Below, one piece after another: positions 52,569 through 61,677 of a stretch of DNA of 64,000 nucleotides. This DNA comes from DATGUA01 sp035301545 (GTDB lineage Bacteria > Bacillota > Clostridia > Tissierellales > Tissierellaceae). The notes under the pieces are model-generated. The model ran no database searches. It was not told the DNA's origin and worked only from the letters and a program-made list of their open reading frames with translations. Location: assembly GCA_035301545.1 (NCBI GenBank), contig DATGUA010000004.1, forward strand, positions 1 through 64,000, given 5' to 3'. The position numbers were made by a program, and so were the translations under genes. Position 1 is the stretch's first letter, and every line of letters starts with the position of its first letter.

Positions 52569-52807
52569 CCCATAAATAAATAGTTGATATAATTATATAT
52601 TCTACATAAAATATTCAAATCCTTCTTTTTTCTTTAGTATTTATAAATATTTGCATAATTTATAGTAGTTTATTAATTATATTAACTATTTATCATTTAT
52701 GATAAGATTTATTATGATATATGTTGGATTTTTTATACAAATTAATTAAATTTTAGCTCTAATAATATATATTTTTTGTGCAAGACTATTTATAGGAGGT
52801 GGATGAT

Positions 52808-53488
52808 ATGAAAATTAAAAAATTTAGTTTTTTAGCTCTTTTGTTAGTAGGAATTCTATCCATTACAGCTTGTACTACTAATGATCCGAATATGAACAAC
52901 AATAGAAATAGAAATTTATCGACACAAACAAGACCTAATGAAACTAGAAGAAATCAAAATAACAATAGACGTAACACAAATGATTTAAGTAGAGATGATA
53001 TAAATGACAATATAGATGATCTTAATCCAGTTGACGATGGTATTAGGAATGACAAATCTAGAAGCAATCGTGATACAGATGATAATTTAAATGATGGTAT
53101 GACTAGACCAAAAAATAGTTCTTCTAACAAAACAAACAATTTTAAAGATCAGTCAAATAATATAGCTAAAAAAATAACTGATTTATCTGAAGTAGAAAAA
53201 GCTAGAGTTATATTAACTGAGGAAACAGCTTTAGTAGGTTGTAAATTAAGAGGAGATACTCAAGGTACTATGACTACTTCATTAAGACAAAAAATAGAGG
53301 ATATAGTAAATAATGAAGCTAATGTCGATAATATTTCTATAACTACAGAACCTAAATTATACAGTGAGATAGATGACATGTTTAATAGAATCTCTGATGA
53401 ACATCCAATTGAAGAGTTTTCTGATGATATAAGAGATTTAATTAATAAAATAACACTTAATATAAATACTAATGGAAATAACAGATAA
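52808..53488 (+). CDS. YhcN/YlaJ-type sporulation lipoprotein
   Basis: A 226-residue lipoprotein with a signal peptide ending ITAC (Cys22 lipidated), a low-complexity Asn/Arg/Asp-rich region (about 25-110), and a C-terminal YhcN/YlaJ domain (KITDLSEVEKARVILTEETALVGCKL, VDNISITTEPKLYSEIDDMFNRI). Such proteins are made in the forespore and found in spore membranes. I chose ATG 52808; a GTG three codons earlier touches the aggaggtgg site. It is the only + strand gene among the pilus and sigK groups. The 230-bp gap before it shows no riboswitch or other feature. Confidence 0.88.
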   Translation: MKIKKFSFLALLLVGILSITACTTNDPNMNNNRNRNLSTQTRPNETRRNQNNNRRNTNDLSRDDINDNIDDLNPVDDGIRNDKSRSNRDTDDNLNDGMTRPKNSSSNKTNNFKDQSNNIAKKITDLSEVEKARVILTEETALVGCKLRGDTQGTMTTSLRQKIEDIVNNEANVDNISITTEPKLYSEIDDMFNRISDEHPIEEFSDDIRDLINKITLNINTNGNNR

Positions 53489-53492
53489 CAAA

Positions 53493-53540
53493 TTAATAAA
53501 CAATAACTCGATCTTTTAAGATCGAGTTATTGTTTATTAA
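53493..53540. terminator. Bidirectional terminator between the lipoprotein gene and sigK
   Basis: Arms 53493-53515 and 53518-53540 are exact 23-bp inverted copies with a 2-bp centre, flanked by A and T runs. It overlaps the sigK stop and serves both convergent genes. Confidence 0.9.
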
Positions 53541-54228
53541 TAATTTTACTTAATTTTTTTATAACTTTATTTTCTATTCTTGATACATAGGATCTTGAAA
53601 TTCCTAATTGATCGGCTATTTCTCTTTGAGTTTTAGTAGCTTGATTATTTAGGCCATATCTTGACTTAATTATACTTTTTTCCCTATCATCTAACTCCTC
53701 ATTAATTTGATTATAAAGTTCTCTAGTCTGTAATTTTAAATCTACCTCATTTAATATCTCATCAATGTCTGTACCTAAGATATCCAATAGATTGATCTCA
53801 TTTCCTTCTTTATCAGAACCAATTGGATCATGTAAAGATTGTTCTAAATTTATTTTCTTGTTAGATCTTATACTCATCAATATTTCGTTATCTATACAAC
53901 GAGCTGCATAAGTAGATAATCTAGCTCCTTTATTAGGATTATATGTATTAATTCCTTTAATCAGTCCAATTGTACCAATTGAGATCAAATCATCTATATC
54001 TTTTCCCGTATTATGATATTTTTTAACAACATGAGCTACTAGTCTTAAATTTCTTTCTATCAGAATATCTTTAGCCTTTTTATCACCTTGTTCATATAAC
54101 TTAAGATACTTTGCTTCCTCTTCCTTGTCTAAAGGTTGGGGAAATGAGTTCGTATTCATCATATATCCACATAGTATTATAAATGGTTTAAATATTATAC
54201 TTAATAAATATAATATAGTATTTTTCAC
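53527..54228 (-). CDS. sigK: Pro-sigma-K, late mother-cell sigma factor
   Basis: RNA polymerase sigma factor of 233 residues. Residues 1-20 (MKNTILYLLSIIFKPFIILC) form the hydrophobic pro-sequence removed by the SpoIVFB system that SpoIVB activates. After that come YMMNTNSFPQPL, region 2 (LISIGTIGLIKGINTYNPNKGARLSTYAARCIDNEILMSIRS split over about 82-120) and region 4 (TKTQREIADQLGISRSYVSRIE). The gene is intact; there is no skin element inside. Start GTG 54228 behind ggaggtg, which can be masked by an upstream hairpin. Confidence 0.96.
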   Translation of the reverse strand: MKNTILYLLSIIFKPFIILCGYMMNTNSFPQPLDKEEEAKYLKLYEQGDKKAKDILIERNLRLVAHVVKKYHNTGKDIDDLISIGTIGLIKGINTYNPNKGARLSTYAARCIDNEILMSIRSNKKINLEQSLHDPIGSDKEGNEINLLDILGTDIDEILNEVDLKLQTRELYNQINEELDDREKSIIKSRYGLNNQATKTQREIADQLGISRSYVSRIENKVIKKLSKIINKQ

Positions 54229-54275
54229 AACAACACCTCCAACTATATACTTAGTATATGATTAGAGGTGTTGCT
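54229..54275 (-). promoter_or_regulatory. Hairpin that can mask the sigK ribosome binding site
   Basis: On the - strand agcaacacctctaa (54262-54275) pairs over 14 positions (two wobbles) with ttggaggtgttgtt (54229-54242), which contains the sigK ribosome binding site. The 19-nt region between them contains a further short palindrome. Confidence 0.65.
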
Positions 54276-54281
54276 GTGTGC
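54253..54281 (-). promoter_or_regulatory. Candidate sigma-E promoter of sigK
   Basis: On the - strand CATATACT (54253-54260) matches the sigma-E -10 CATACAMT at 7 of 8 and GCACACA (54275-54281), a weak -35, lies 14 bp upstream. Transcription would start near 54246 and leave out the upstream arm of the hairpin at 54262-54275. Confidence 0.45.
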
Positions 54282-54286
54282 TAGTA

Positions 54287-55939
54287 CTATCTATTTAAAT
54301 AATATATTTCTTTAACTATTTCTTCAAATATTGGTGTTGCATCTCTAGATCCTAAATTTGAATCTTCTATTAGTACAGATATTGTATATTCAGGATTATC
54401 AAAAGGGAAAAAACCTGAAAACCATCCATGAACAACTGACTTTCCATTCAGTACTGCTTCTGCAGATCCAGTTTTTCCACCTGCCCCTCCAATATCTTGT
54501 AAATCTATAGACTTTGCTGTACCTTTTGTAACTACAGAACCAAGTAAATCTTGAGCATATTTAGCTGATTCTTTTGATATAATTTGCTCTTCTTCATCTA
54601 ATATAATATCCTTTATCATATAACCATCCTTATTTGTAATGCCCTTAACTAAGGATATAGGCTTTTTAATTCCTTTATTAACTATTATACTCATCAAATT
54701 ACTTATCTGTAAAGGTGTTACATCTAATGCACCCTGTCCAATAGCTATATTACCTATTTCTGCACCTTTTACTTCTTCTTTATTAGGTAAATTACCTTCT
54801 TTCTCTTCTAATAATCCTATATTAATCTTATCTCCGAATCCAACCTTTTTAGCAGTATCTATAATTTTTTCTCCACCTATTTGTTTGGCTATTTGTATAA
54901 ATACGGAATTACATGATACCGCAAATCCTTCTTCAATAGATATCCATCCGTGTTGGCCACTACATTTTGTAGGTTTATTACCATTTACCTCTTCGTATCC
55001 CTTACAGAAATAATTATTATCTAATATATCTGGTTCTTCTTCCAAGGCTGCTAATAATACTACAACTTTAAATACAGATCCTGGAGGGTATCCTACTCCA
55101 ATAGCTTTATTATAAAAAGCCATATTCTTGCTTGAATGACTTTTTTCTACTTTTTCTTGATCATAATTAGGTCTTGAAGCCATTCCTAATATTTCACCAG
55201 AATCAGCCTCTGTAACAATAACTGCACCATCTACCTCCTTCTCATCCATAATCTCTTCGATAACACTTTGTATTCTATAATCGATAGTAAGTTTTACACC
55301 AGAAGGTTCATATGAATCAATATTTTGGTTTACATAATAATCTCCATCTAAAATTAAAGATCTGCTTCTATCATATTCAACTATAAAAGAATTTTGATCA
55401 TTTTTTCTTAAGTATTCATCATATATCTTTTCAATACCAGCTTGACCTGTATTATCTGATCTATTTGTATAACCTATTACATGGGACAATAAATTGTTTT
55501 TATCATATCTATGTATAGTATTTACTATAAATAGATTGTTTTTATGTTTTTTTAATAAATTATCATCTTTTAAAGGTATCTTTAATAATCTCTCCTTAGA
55601 ATCTATTAATTTATAAAATTCTTCTACTGATAATAATGTATTATTTCTCAATTCATTAAACAATTCTGTATTGCTTTCTACATATGATCTCTCTACTATG
55701 GCTATTTGTACAATTTCATTATTAGTAAGAGGTACTCTATTTCTATCAAATATTATGCCTCTTTTAGGATCTAAAGATATCTCTTCACCTCTTTGATTTA
55801 TTGCTTTAGAAGATAGTTCATCATAACTATATATTTGTAAGTAATATAATCGTAAAGTTAGGCAAATAAATATTATTACTATAAACCCGGATAATACCAT
55901 ATATCTTTTTTTAAATTTTTTTCTATAATTCATGTCCAT
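54287..55939 (-). CDS. Class B penicillin-binding protein (PBP2/SpoVD type)
   Basis: Peptidoglycan transpeptidase of 550 residues. One membrane anchor (about 12-33), a PBP dimerisation domain (LDPKRGIIFDRN) and a transpeptidase domain with SxxK as SVFK (YPPGSVFKVVVLLAAL), SxN as SCN (AVSCNSVFIQIA) and KTG (GGKTGSAEA). No PASTA domains. It may act with a SEDS glycosyltransferase encoded elsewhere. I chose ATG 55939 behind ggaggg. The sigK gene is 58 bp downstream, so read-through is possible. Confidence 0.93.
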   Translation of the reverse strand: MDMNYRKKFKKRYMVLSGFIVIIFICLTLRLYYLQIYSYDELSSKAINQRGEEISLDPKRGIIFDRNRVPLTNNEIVQIAIVERSYVESNTELFNELRNNTLLSVEEFYKLIDSKERLLKIPLKDDNLLKKHKNNLFIVNTIHRYDKNNLLSHVIGYTNRSDNTGQAGIEKIYDEYLRKNDQNSFIVEYDRSRSLILDGDYYVNQNIDSYEPSGVKLTIDYRIQSVIEEIMDEKEVDGAVIVTEADSGEILGMASRPNYDQEKVEKSHSSKNMAFYNKAIGVGYPPGSVFKVVVLLAALEEEPDILDNNYFCKGYEEVNGNKPTKCSGQHGWISIEEGFAVSCNSVFIQIAKQIGGEKIIDTAKKVGFGDKINIGLLEEKEGNLPNKEEVKGAEIGNIAIGQGALDVTPLQISNLMSIIVNKGIKKPISLVKGITNKDGYMIKDIILDEEEQIISKESAKYAQDLLGSVVTKGTAKSIDLQDIGGAGGKTGSAEAVLNGKSVVHGWFSGFFPFDNPEYTISVLIEDSNLGSRDATPIFEEIVKEIYYLNR

Positions 55940-56047
55940 ATAATACCCTCCAAAGATATTATGAACATTCAATTTGAAAAATATACAATTTACTTTACAT
56001 AAAAATACGATAATAGGTATATTATCGTATTAAACTTCAGTTATTTA

Positions 56048-56677
56048 TCATATATTTTGAAAATTAAGTATAGAATTTATTTTTGCTACCATTACATCTA
56101 TTGCTACCTTATTATATCCTCCTTCAGGAATTATAATATCAGCATGTTTTTTAGTTGATTCTATGAACTGTAAGTGAGCTGGTCTAACAGTCTCCATATA
56201 TTGATTTATCACAGAATCTAAAGTTCTTCCTCTATCATTAATATCTCTTAATATTCTCCTAATCACTCTTACATCTGAATCTGTATCTACAAATATTTTA
56301 ATATCCAATAAATCTCTTATTTCTTTTTCAAATAATATTAAAATCCCTTCGAGTATAATCACTTTTTTAGGTTCTACTAATATTGTTTCTTCTTTCCTAT
56401 TATGTCTTTCAAAATCATATATCGGTTTATCTATAGGTTTTCCACATATAAGATTATTCAAATGTTTAACTAATAATTTATTATCAAAGGCAAAAGGATG
56501 ATCATAATTAGTTTTTATTCTTTCATCTAATGAAAGTTCACTTTGATCTTTATAATAAGAATCCTGTTCAATTATAGTAATATCTGTTTCATTAATGGAT
56601 TTAAATATTTCTTTGGATACAGTTGATTTACCGGAACCTGTCCCTCCAGTAATTCCAATTAAAATAGGTTTCGTCAC
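56048..56677 (-). CDS. udk: Uridine kinase
   Basis: Phosphorylates uridine and cytidine in pyrimidine salvage. The 209 residues open with the P-loop GITGGTGSGKSTVSKE and contain QDSYYKD, NYDHPFAFD, KPIYDFERHNR and VIILEGILI. It is the last gene of the trmR-trhP-udk run, as in Bacillus yrrM-yrrN-yrrO-udk. It starts with GTG 56677, 1 bp after trhP. Confidence 0.96.
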   Translation of the reverse strand: MTKPILIGITGGTGSGKSTVSKEIFKSINETDITIIEQDSYYKDQSELSLDERIKTNYDHPFAFDNKLLVKHLNNLICGKPIDKPIYDFERHNRKEETILVEPKKVIILEGILILFEKEIRDLLDIKIFVDTDSDVRVIRRILRDINDRGRTLDSVINQYMETVRPAHLQFIESTKKHADIIIPEGGYNKVAIDVMVAKINSILNFQNI

Positions 56678-56678
56678 T

Positions 56679-57908
56679 TTATCTTTCCTTTCTTCGTCTT
56701 AATAGATAAAATTTTTCTACTGGCTTGTCTACTAAAATTTGAATGATTTGTTGAGGATGAGGAGCTACATCAATTTCATTTCCTTCTTCATCCCACATTG
56801 AATTTATTCTTTGATTAAAATGTTCAATATTAGGACCGAATATTTCTATATCATCCTTTAAGAAAAATCTATTTCTTTGCTCAACAGTAGCTATTTTACT
56901 ATTATGATCATAGTCTAATACCATTCCTATAAAATCATAATTTCTTGTATAAGAACTAGTATCATAAACTTGTCCATCTTTACCAAGTTTGTTAAAGTAA
57001 AAACCAGTAGTAAATTTCCTGTGACTTACTTTTTTTATTTCATCTATCCATTTATCTTTAAACTCATAGCTTCTAGGATCCATATAGTACTCATCTAAAG
57101 CCATTCTATAAGCTCTAATAACTGTTGCTACATAATAAGAACTCTTCACTCTACCTTCTATTTTAAAACTATTAATACCAGCTTTAATTAATTCTGGTAT
57201 ATGTTCAATCATACAAAGATCCTTTGAATTAAATATAAATGTCCCGTCATCTTCCTCATATATAGGAAAATATTGTCCTGGTCTTCTCTCTTCTACTAAA
57301 TTATATTTATATCTACAGGGATGAGCACAATCTCCTCTATTAGCATCTCTACCAGTCATATAGTTACTTAATAAACATCTTCCAGAATAAGACATACACA
57401 TTGCTCCGTGTACAAAGCCTTCTATTTCCAAGTCTTTAGGAACTCTTGTAGTAATTTCTTTTATCTCATTTAGGGATAATTCTCTAGCTAATACTACTCT
57501 TCTTACTCCTAATTCATACCAAAACATAATAGTCTCATAATTAGTTACACTAGCCTGAGTACTTATGTGGATTGGGAGATTGGGTACTGTTCTTTTAATA
57601 ATGGAAAATATACCTGGGTCTGATACTATTACTCCATCTACATTCATATTATATAAATTGGTTACATATTCCTCTAATCCAACTAAATCCTCATTATGAG
57701 GTACTATATTTAAGGTAACATAAATCTTTCTATTATTTTCATGAGCAAATTTTATTCCCTGCTCAATATCTTCAAGGGTGAAATTTTTAGATGCTTTTCT
57801 TAAACCAAAAGCTTCTCCACCGAGATATACTGCATCTGCTCCATAGTTAATGGCCATTTTAAGTTTCTCCAAGTCTCCTGCAGGAGCTAAAAGTTCGATC
57901 TTTTCCAT
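56679..57908 (-). CDS. trhP: tRNA 5-hydroxyuridine synthesis protein TrhP (U32 family)
   Basis: A 409-residue peptidase-U32-family protein of the YrrO/TrhP type. The family patterns LLAPAGDLEKLKMAINYGADAVYLGG, EGFVHGAMCMSYSGRCLLSNYMTGRDANRGDCAHPCRY (split by cluster-binding Cys residues) and FKIEGRVKS are present. In Bacillus and E. coli TrhP uses prephenate for hydroxylation of U34 in certain tRNAs. It lies between trmR and udk. The shorter partner gene yrrN found in Bacillus is missing. Confidence 0.9.
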   Translation of the reverse strand: MEKIELLAPAGDLEKLKMAINYGADAVYLGGEAFGLRKASKNFTLEDIEQGIKFAHENNRKIYVTLNIVPHNEDLVGLEEYVTNLYNMNVDGVIVSDPGIFSIIKRTVPNLPIHISTQASVTNYETIMFWYELGVRRVVLARELSLNEIKEITTRVPKDLEIEGFVHGAMCMSYSGRCLLSNYMTGRDANRGDCAHPCRYKYNLVEERRPGQYFPIYEEDDGTFIFNSKDLCMIEHIPELIKAGINSFKIEGRVKSSYYVATVIRAYRMALDEYYMDPRSYEFKDKWIDEIKKVSHRKFTTGFYFNKLGKDGQVYDTSSYTRNYDFIGMVLDYDHNSKIATVEQRNRFFLKDDIEIFGPNIEHFNQRINSMWDEEGNEIDVAPHPQQIIQILVDKPVEKFYLLRRRKER

Positions 57909-57915
57909 TTCTACA

Positions 57916-58563
57916 TCACACCTCTTTATATGTTAAGGCAACACCATCTCCTATTGGGATAACAGAAGTAGTGTAACCATCTATTGTATTTATATATTCT
58001 AAAAACTCTCTTAATCTTTTTACTATTGTTTTATTTCTTCGTACTACTAACTTATTCGTTGCTACCATTCCTTTGAATAGTACATTATCAGAGAGGATAA
58101 CTCCATTTGAATCTAGATAATCAATACATATATTAAAGAATTTTAAATATTGACCTTTCGCTGCATCAATAAAAATAAAATCAAATTTTTCATCAATATT
58201 TGGAATTACCTCTTCAGCTTCTCCTAAAATTAAATTTATATTGTCTTTATAAGGACTTGTGTATATATTCTTTTTAGCTAATTCTAGCATATCCTCTCTT
58301 CTTTCAATACTAGTAATTTTACAATCTCCATTTAATGCATCTGCCATTATCAGGGATGAATATCCTATTGCAGTACCAATTTCTAAAATATTTTTAGGTT
58401 TATGAATTTTTAATAAAGTTTTAATAAATTGGGCAACTTCAGGTTCAATTATAGGAATATTATGTCTTTGGCCATAAGCTTCTATAATCTTAATATTTTC
58501 ATCTTTATTAGGTATTAATTCATTTATATAATCTATTATATAATCTTTATTTATATTATTCAT
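57916..58563 (-). CDS. trmR: tRNA 5-hydroxyuridine methyltransferase TrmR
   Basis: A 215-residue class I SAM O-methyltransferase of the YrrM family: motif I ILEIGTAIGYSSLIMADAL, SIERRED, FDFIFIDAAKGQYLKF and LSDNVLFKG. It converts ho5U34 made by TrhP to mo5U34, which broadens codon reading. It sits 7 bp upstream of trhP in a natural pathway pair. Confidence 0.92.
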   Translation of the reverse strand: MNNINKDYIIDYINELIPNKDENIKIIEAYGQRHNIPIIEPEVAQFIKTLLKIHKPKNILEIGTAIGYSSLIMADALNGDCKITSIERREDMLELAKKNIYTSPYKDNINLILGEAEEVIPNIDEKFDFIFIDAAKGQYLKFFNICIDYLDSNGVILSDNVLFKGMVATNKLVVRRNKTIVKRLREFLEYINTIDGYTTSVIPIGDGVALTYKEV

Positions 58564-58591
58564 TTTATCATCCTACTTCTTATAATTTATA

Positions 58592-59083
58592 TTAATATTC
58601 TCTAAAATTAGCTGCACTTTTATATACATATAATATTAAGTTTCCAAATAAGATTAAAGAAGCTAATTCTCCTAATGCTATTCCTAAAGCAGTGTATACA
58701 TAAGGAACCTTTGTAAAATAAGATACCCAAATAGATACAATTAATCCATTTAAGGCTACAAGTGGAATCATAGCTGTAATCCTACTTTTCATCTTAAAAG
58801 TAAAATAAGCAGCTACTAATGTAACTAAACTTCCGCCTATAATATCTATGATACCAAAGCCCGAAGATGAAACTAAGATTAAATTCGATAATAAAACACC
58901 AACAAATAATCCTGGAATAGCAGCAGGCTCAACTAAAGGCAATAGTGCCAATCCTTCAGCTAGTCTTAATTGTATAGGCCCAAATGTTAGATTACCTACT
59001 GGTAATACTAACATTTGTAATATAATAAGCACTATATAGATGGCAGCTATTAAACTTGCTTTAGTTAAATATCTCGTATTCAT
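58592..59083 (-). CDS. queT: Queuosine-precursor transporter QueT
   Basis: ECF-type substrate-binding membrane protein of 163 residues with about five to six helices. The QueT patterns GNLTFGPIQLRLAEGLALLPLVEPAAIPGLFVG (split) and YTALGIALGELASLILFG are clear. It would import a queuosine precursor for tRNA modification using a shared ECF module encoded elsewhere. A sigma-A-like TATAAT lies about 45 bp upstream, and no preQ1 riboswitch is visible in the short leader. Confidence 0.9.
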   Translation of the reverse strand: MNTRYLTKASLIAAIYIVLIILQMLVLPVGNLTFGPIQLRLAEGLALLPLVEPAAIPGLFVGVLLSNLILVSSSGFGIIDIIGGSLVTLVAAYFTFKMKSRITAMIPLVALNGLIVSIWVSYFTKVPYVYTALGIALGELASLILFGNLILYVYKSAANFREY

Positions 59084-59153
59084 ATTATTTTCACTTCCTT
59101 ACTAATGTAATAAATATCTTTTATATTATATCATATTTATTAATATTACAAAG

Positions 59154-59191
59154 TAAATCCTTGGTATAGTTTCTACTATACCAAGGATTTA
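59154..59191 (-). terminator. Terminator after the RNase J gene
   Basis: Arms 59154-59170 and 59175-59191 are exact 17-bp inverted copies with loop ttct, directly after the RNase J stop. Confidence 0.9.
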
Positions 59192-60853
59192 TTAAACTTC
59201 CATTATAATTGGTAAAATCATAGGATTCCTTTTTATCTTATGATATAAGAACCCTCTTAATGAATCTCTTGTTTCTAATTTTAATGTAGCCCAATCAGTA
59301 ATATTTTTTCTTTCACATTCAGATAAAGCCTTACGTACTACTTTCCTAGCTTCAGCCATTAAATCTTCAGACTCTCTTACATAAACAAATCCTCTAGATA
59401 TAATATCAGGTCCTGCTATTACTTTTCCACTTTTCTTACTCATAGTAACTACAACTACTATAAGTCCATCCTCAGAAAGATGCTTTCTATCTCTTAATAC
59501 AATATTTCCTACATCTCCCACACCTAATCCATCAACTAATATATTTCCTGATGCTACAGGTGATCCAAAATTAGCTTTATTTCTAGATAAATTTAAAGTT
59601 TGGCCATTTTCCATAATAAATATATTTTCATCAGACATTCCTAAAGATTTAGCTAGATTAGCATGACTTTTCAGATGTCTATACTCTCCATGAGTTGGAA
59701 TAAAGTATTTTGGTTTTAATAAAGTATGAACTAATTTTAATTCTTCTTGATTAGCATGGCCTGATACATGAACATCCGCTAATGCCTCATATATTACCTC
59801 AACACCACTTTCAATTAGTTTATTTATTACAGCTGAAATAGTTTTTTCATTTCCTGGAATAGGTGATGCAGATAATATTACCAAGTCATTTGGTAATAAG
59901 CTAATCTTCCTATGTTCAGAAGATGCTATTCTAGATAATGCTGACATAGGCTCACCTTGAGATCCTGTGGTTATAAGCACTAATTCATTATCATTATATT
60001 TATTCATATCATTTATATCTATTAATGTACCATCTTGAATATCTAAATATCCTAATTCAGAAGCTACACTGGTAGTATTCAACATTGAACGGCCAGATAC
60101 TACTACTTTTCTTTTGTTCAATTCTGCAGCATTTATAACCTGTTGAATTCTATCTACATTCGATGCAAAAGTTGCAACTATTATTCTTCCTTTTGCAGTT
60201 GAAAACAAATTTCTAAATGTATCCCCTACCGTTCTCTCACTAACAGTATAACCAGGTCTTTCTGCATTTGTACTATCTCCTAATAAAGCTAATACACCTT
60301 TGCTTCCTAATTCTGCAAATCTGTGCAAATCTGTAACCTCTCCCGATATTGGTGTAAAATCTATTTTAAAGTCTCCAGTATGAACCACAGTTCCCACTGG
60401 TGTATGAATAGCTAATGCAGCTGCATCTGGAATACTATGTCCTGCTCTAATAAATTCTACTTTCATTTTACCAAGATTAACTTCGTCACCATGTTTTACT
60501 ACATTTAAATCTACTTCACCTAATCTATATTCTTTTAATTTGTTTCGTAAAAGTCCTAAAGTTAATTTAGTTCCATATACCGGTACATTAATTTTCTTTA
60601 ATGCATATGGAATAGCTCCTATATGATCTTCATGACCATGGGTTACTACTATACCTTTGATTTTCTTCTTATTTTGTAATAGATATGTTATATCTGGTAT
60701 TACTATATCTACCCCTAACATTTCATCTTCTGGAAAGGTCATACCACAATCTATTACAATAATCTCATCTTTATATTCTAATAAAGTAATATTTTTACCT
60801 ACTTCTCCTAACCCTCCTAACGGGATAATTTTTAACCTATTCGATTTACTCAT
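59192..60853 (-). CDS. rnjA: Ribonuclease J
   Basis: Metallo-beta-lactamase/beta-CASP ribonuclease of 553 residues with 5'-3' exonuclease and endonuclease activity in mRNA decay and rRNA maturation. It has the metal motif HGHEDHIGAIP (about residue 73), HTGDFKIDF, GDSTNAERPGYT, HVSGHA and the C-terminal dimerisation domain. With RNase Y in this window it makes up the main Gram-positive decay set. Start ATG 60853. Confidence 0.95.
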   Translation of the reverse strand: MSKSNRLKIIPLGGLGEVGKNITLLEYKDEIIVIDCGMTFPEDEMLGVDIVIPDITYLLQNKKKIKGIVVTHGHEDHIGAIPYALKKINVPVYGTKLTLGLLRNKLKEYRLGEVDLNVVKHGDEVNLGKMKVEFIRAGHSIPDAAALAIHTPVGTVVHTGDFKIDFTPISGEVTDLHRFAELGSKGVLALLGDSTNAERPGYTVSERTVGDTFRNLFSTAKGRIIVATFASNVDRIQQVINAAELNKRKVVVSGRSMLNTTSVASELGYLDIQDGTLIDINDMNKYNDNELVLITTGSQGEPMSALSRIASSEHRKISLLPNDLVILSASPIPGNEKTISAVINKLIESGVEVIYEALADVHVSGHANQEELKLVHTLLKPKYFIPTHGEYRHLKSHANLAKSLGMSDENIFIMENGQTLNLSRNKANFGSPVASGNILVDGLGVGDVGNIVLRDRKHLSEDGLIVVVVTMSKKSGKVIAGPDIISRGFVYVRESEDLMAEARKVVRKALSECERKNITDWATLKLETRDSLRGFLYHKIKRNPMILPIIMEV

Positions 60854-60935
60854 TAAATCACTCCTATTGTTCTTCTTTTTATATTATTGTCCTATATTAA
60901 ACATTTAATTCTGAGCAATAGGAAAGCCTGAGGTT

Positions 60936-61367
60936 TTATCCACAGTCATTACAATATCCATAAAATTGTACATTATGGTCCACAATATCAAAATCTTCTT
61001 CTTTTTCAATTTCTTTTTCTAATGCCTCCAATAAATCCAATTTTACTTCTATTACTTTCCCACATTCTAAGCATACTAAATGATGGTGGTGATCTTCCGT
61101 TCCACGAATTAATTCATATCTGCTAAACCCATCATCAAAATTTACTCTATGAACTATTTTTAATTCTTCAAATAACTGTAAAGTCCGGTAGATAGTTGCT
61201 ATACCTATTTCTAAATGCTTTTTCCTTACTATATTAAATATATCGTCGCAACTTAAATGTTCAGAATGGTGCTCAATTATGGTATTTAATATTATCTTTC
61301 TCTGATAAGTTAATTTATAACCTTCTTTTTTTAATATTTCTTTATAATCTTCAATATTCATCTTCAT
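60936..61367 (-). CDS. fur: Fur-family metal-dependent regulator
   Basis: A protein of about 143 residues with a winged helix (YKLTYQRKIILNTIIEHHSEHLSCDDIF, IGIATIYRTLQLFEELKIVHRV) and a dimerisation domain holding the His cluster DHHHHLVCLECG and two CxxC zinc motifs (CLEC, CNDC). It may be Fur or PerR; I cannot separate them with certainty. I favour ATG 61367 near gggtga; a further ATG lies eight codons upstream without a site. Confidence 0.9.
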   Translation of the reverse strand: MKMNIEDYKEILKKEGYKLTYQRKIILNTIIEHHSEHLSCDDIFNIVRKKHLEIGIATIYRTLQLFEELKIVHRVNFDDGFSRYELIRGTEDHHHHLVCLECGKVIEVKLDLLEALEKEIEKEEDFDIVDHNVQFYGYCNDCG

Positions 61368-61426
61368 CACATTCACCCGTTCATATCCCATTATTTAATC
61401 TTATCTTAAAAAACAATTATTGTCAA

Positions 61427-61675
61427 TTATTGCAAGTTTTCTTTTAGTAATTCTTCATAAGCTTTTTTAGCTTCATTTAATTCATTTTCATCTATACCAA
61501 CTAATATTTCATTTCCATTATCATCTATTTGTATCTTTAAAATATAAGTACTAGATTCCAAATCATCTGCTGGTAATAAAGCTACATAATCAGTATTGTC
61601 TAATGTAAATTTCCCTTTTATTAGAAATTCTATCTCATTTCCTAATTCATCATAAAATAAATGTTTTTCACCCAT
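61427..61675 (-). CDS. yrzB: DUF1292 family protein (YrzB)
   Basis: An 82-residue acidic protein with the family pattern LFYDELGNEIEFLIKGKFTLDNTDYVALLPADD and a helical tail. Its role is unknown. It sits 2 bp after ruvX in the conserved alaS-ireB-ruvX-yrzB run. Start ATG 61675 behind ggagggg. Confidence 0.92.
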   Translation of the reverse strand: MGEKHLFYDELGNEIEFLIKGKFTLDNTDYVALLPADDLESSTYILKIQIDDNGNEILVGIDENELNEAKKAYEELLKENLQ

Positions 61676-61677
61676 TT

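Noticed and set aside
52569..52798. c-di-GMP riboswitch before pilB
   Set aside because: Some clostridial pilus genes have one, but this gap is almost pure A/T with none of the conserved GC-containing core.
59084..59153. preQ1 riboswitch before queT
   Set aside because: After the TATAAT box only about 40 nt remain, with no C-rich pseudoknot pattern of the aptamer.
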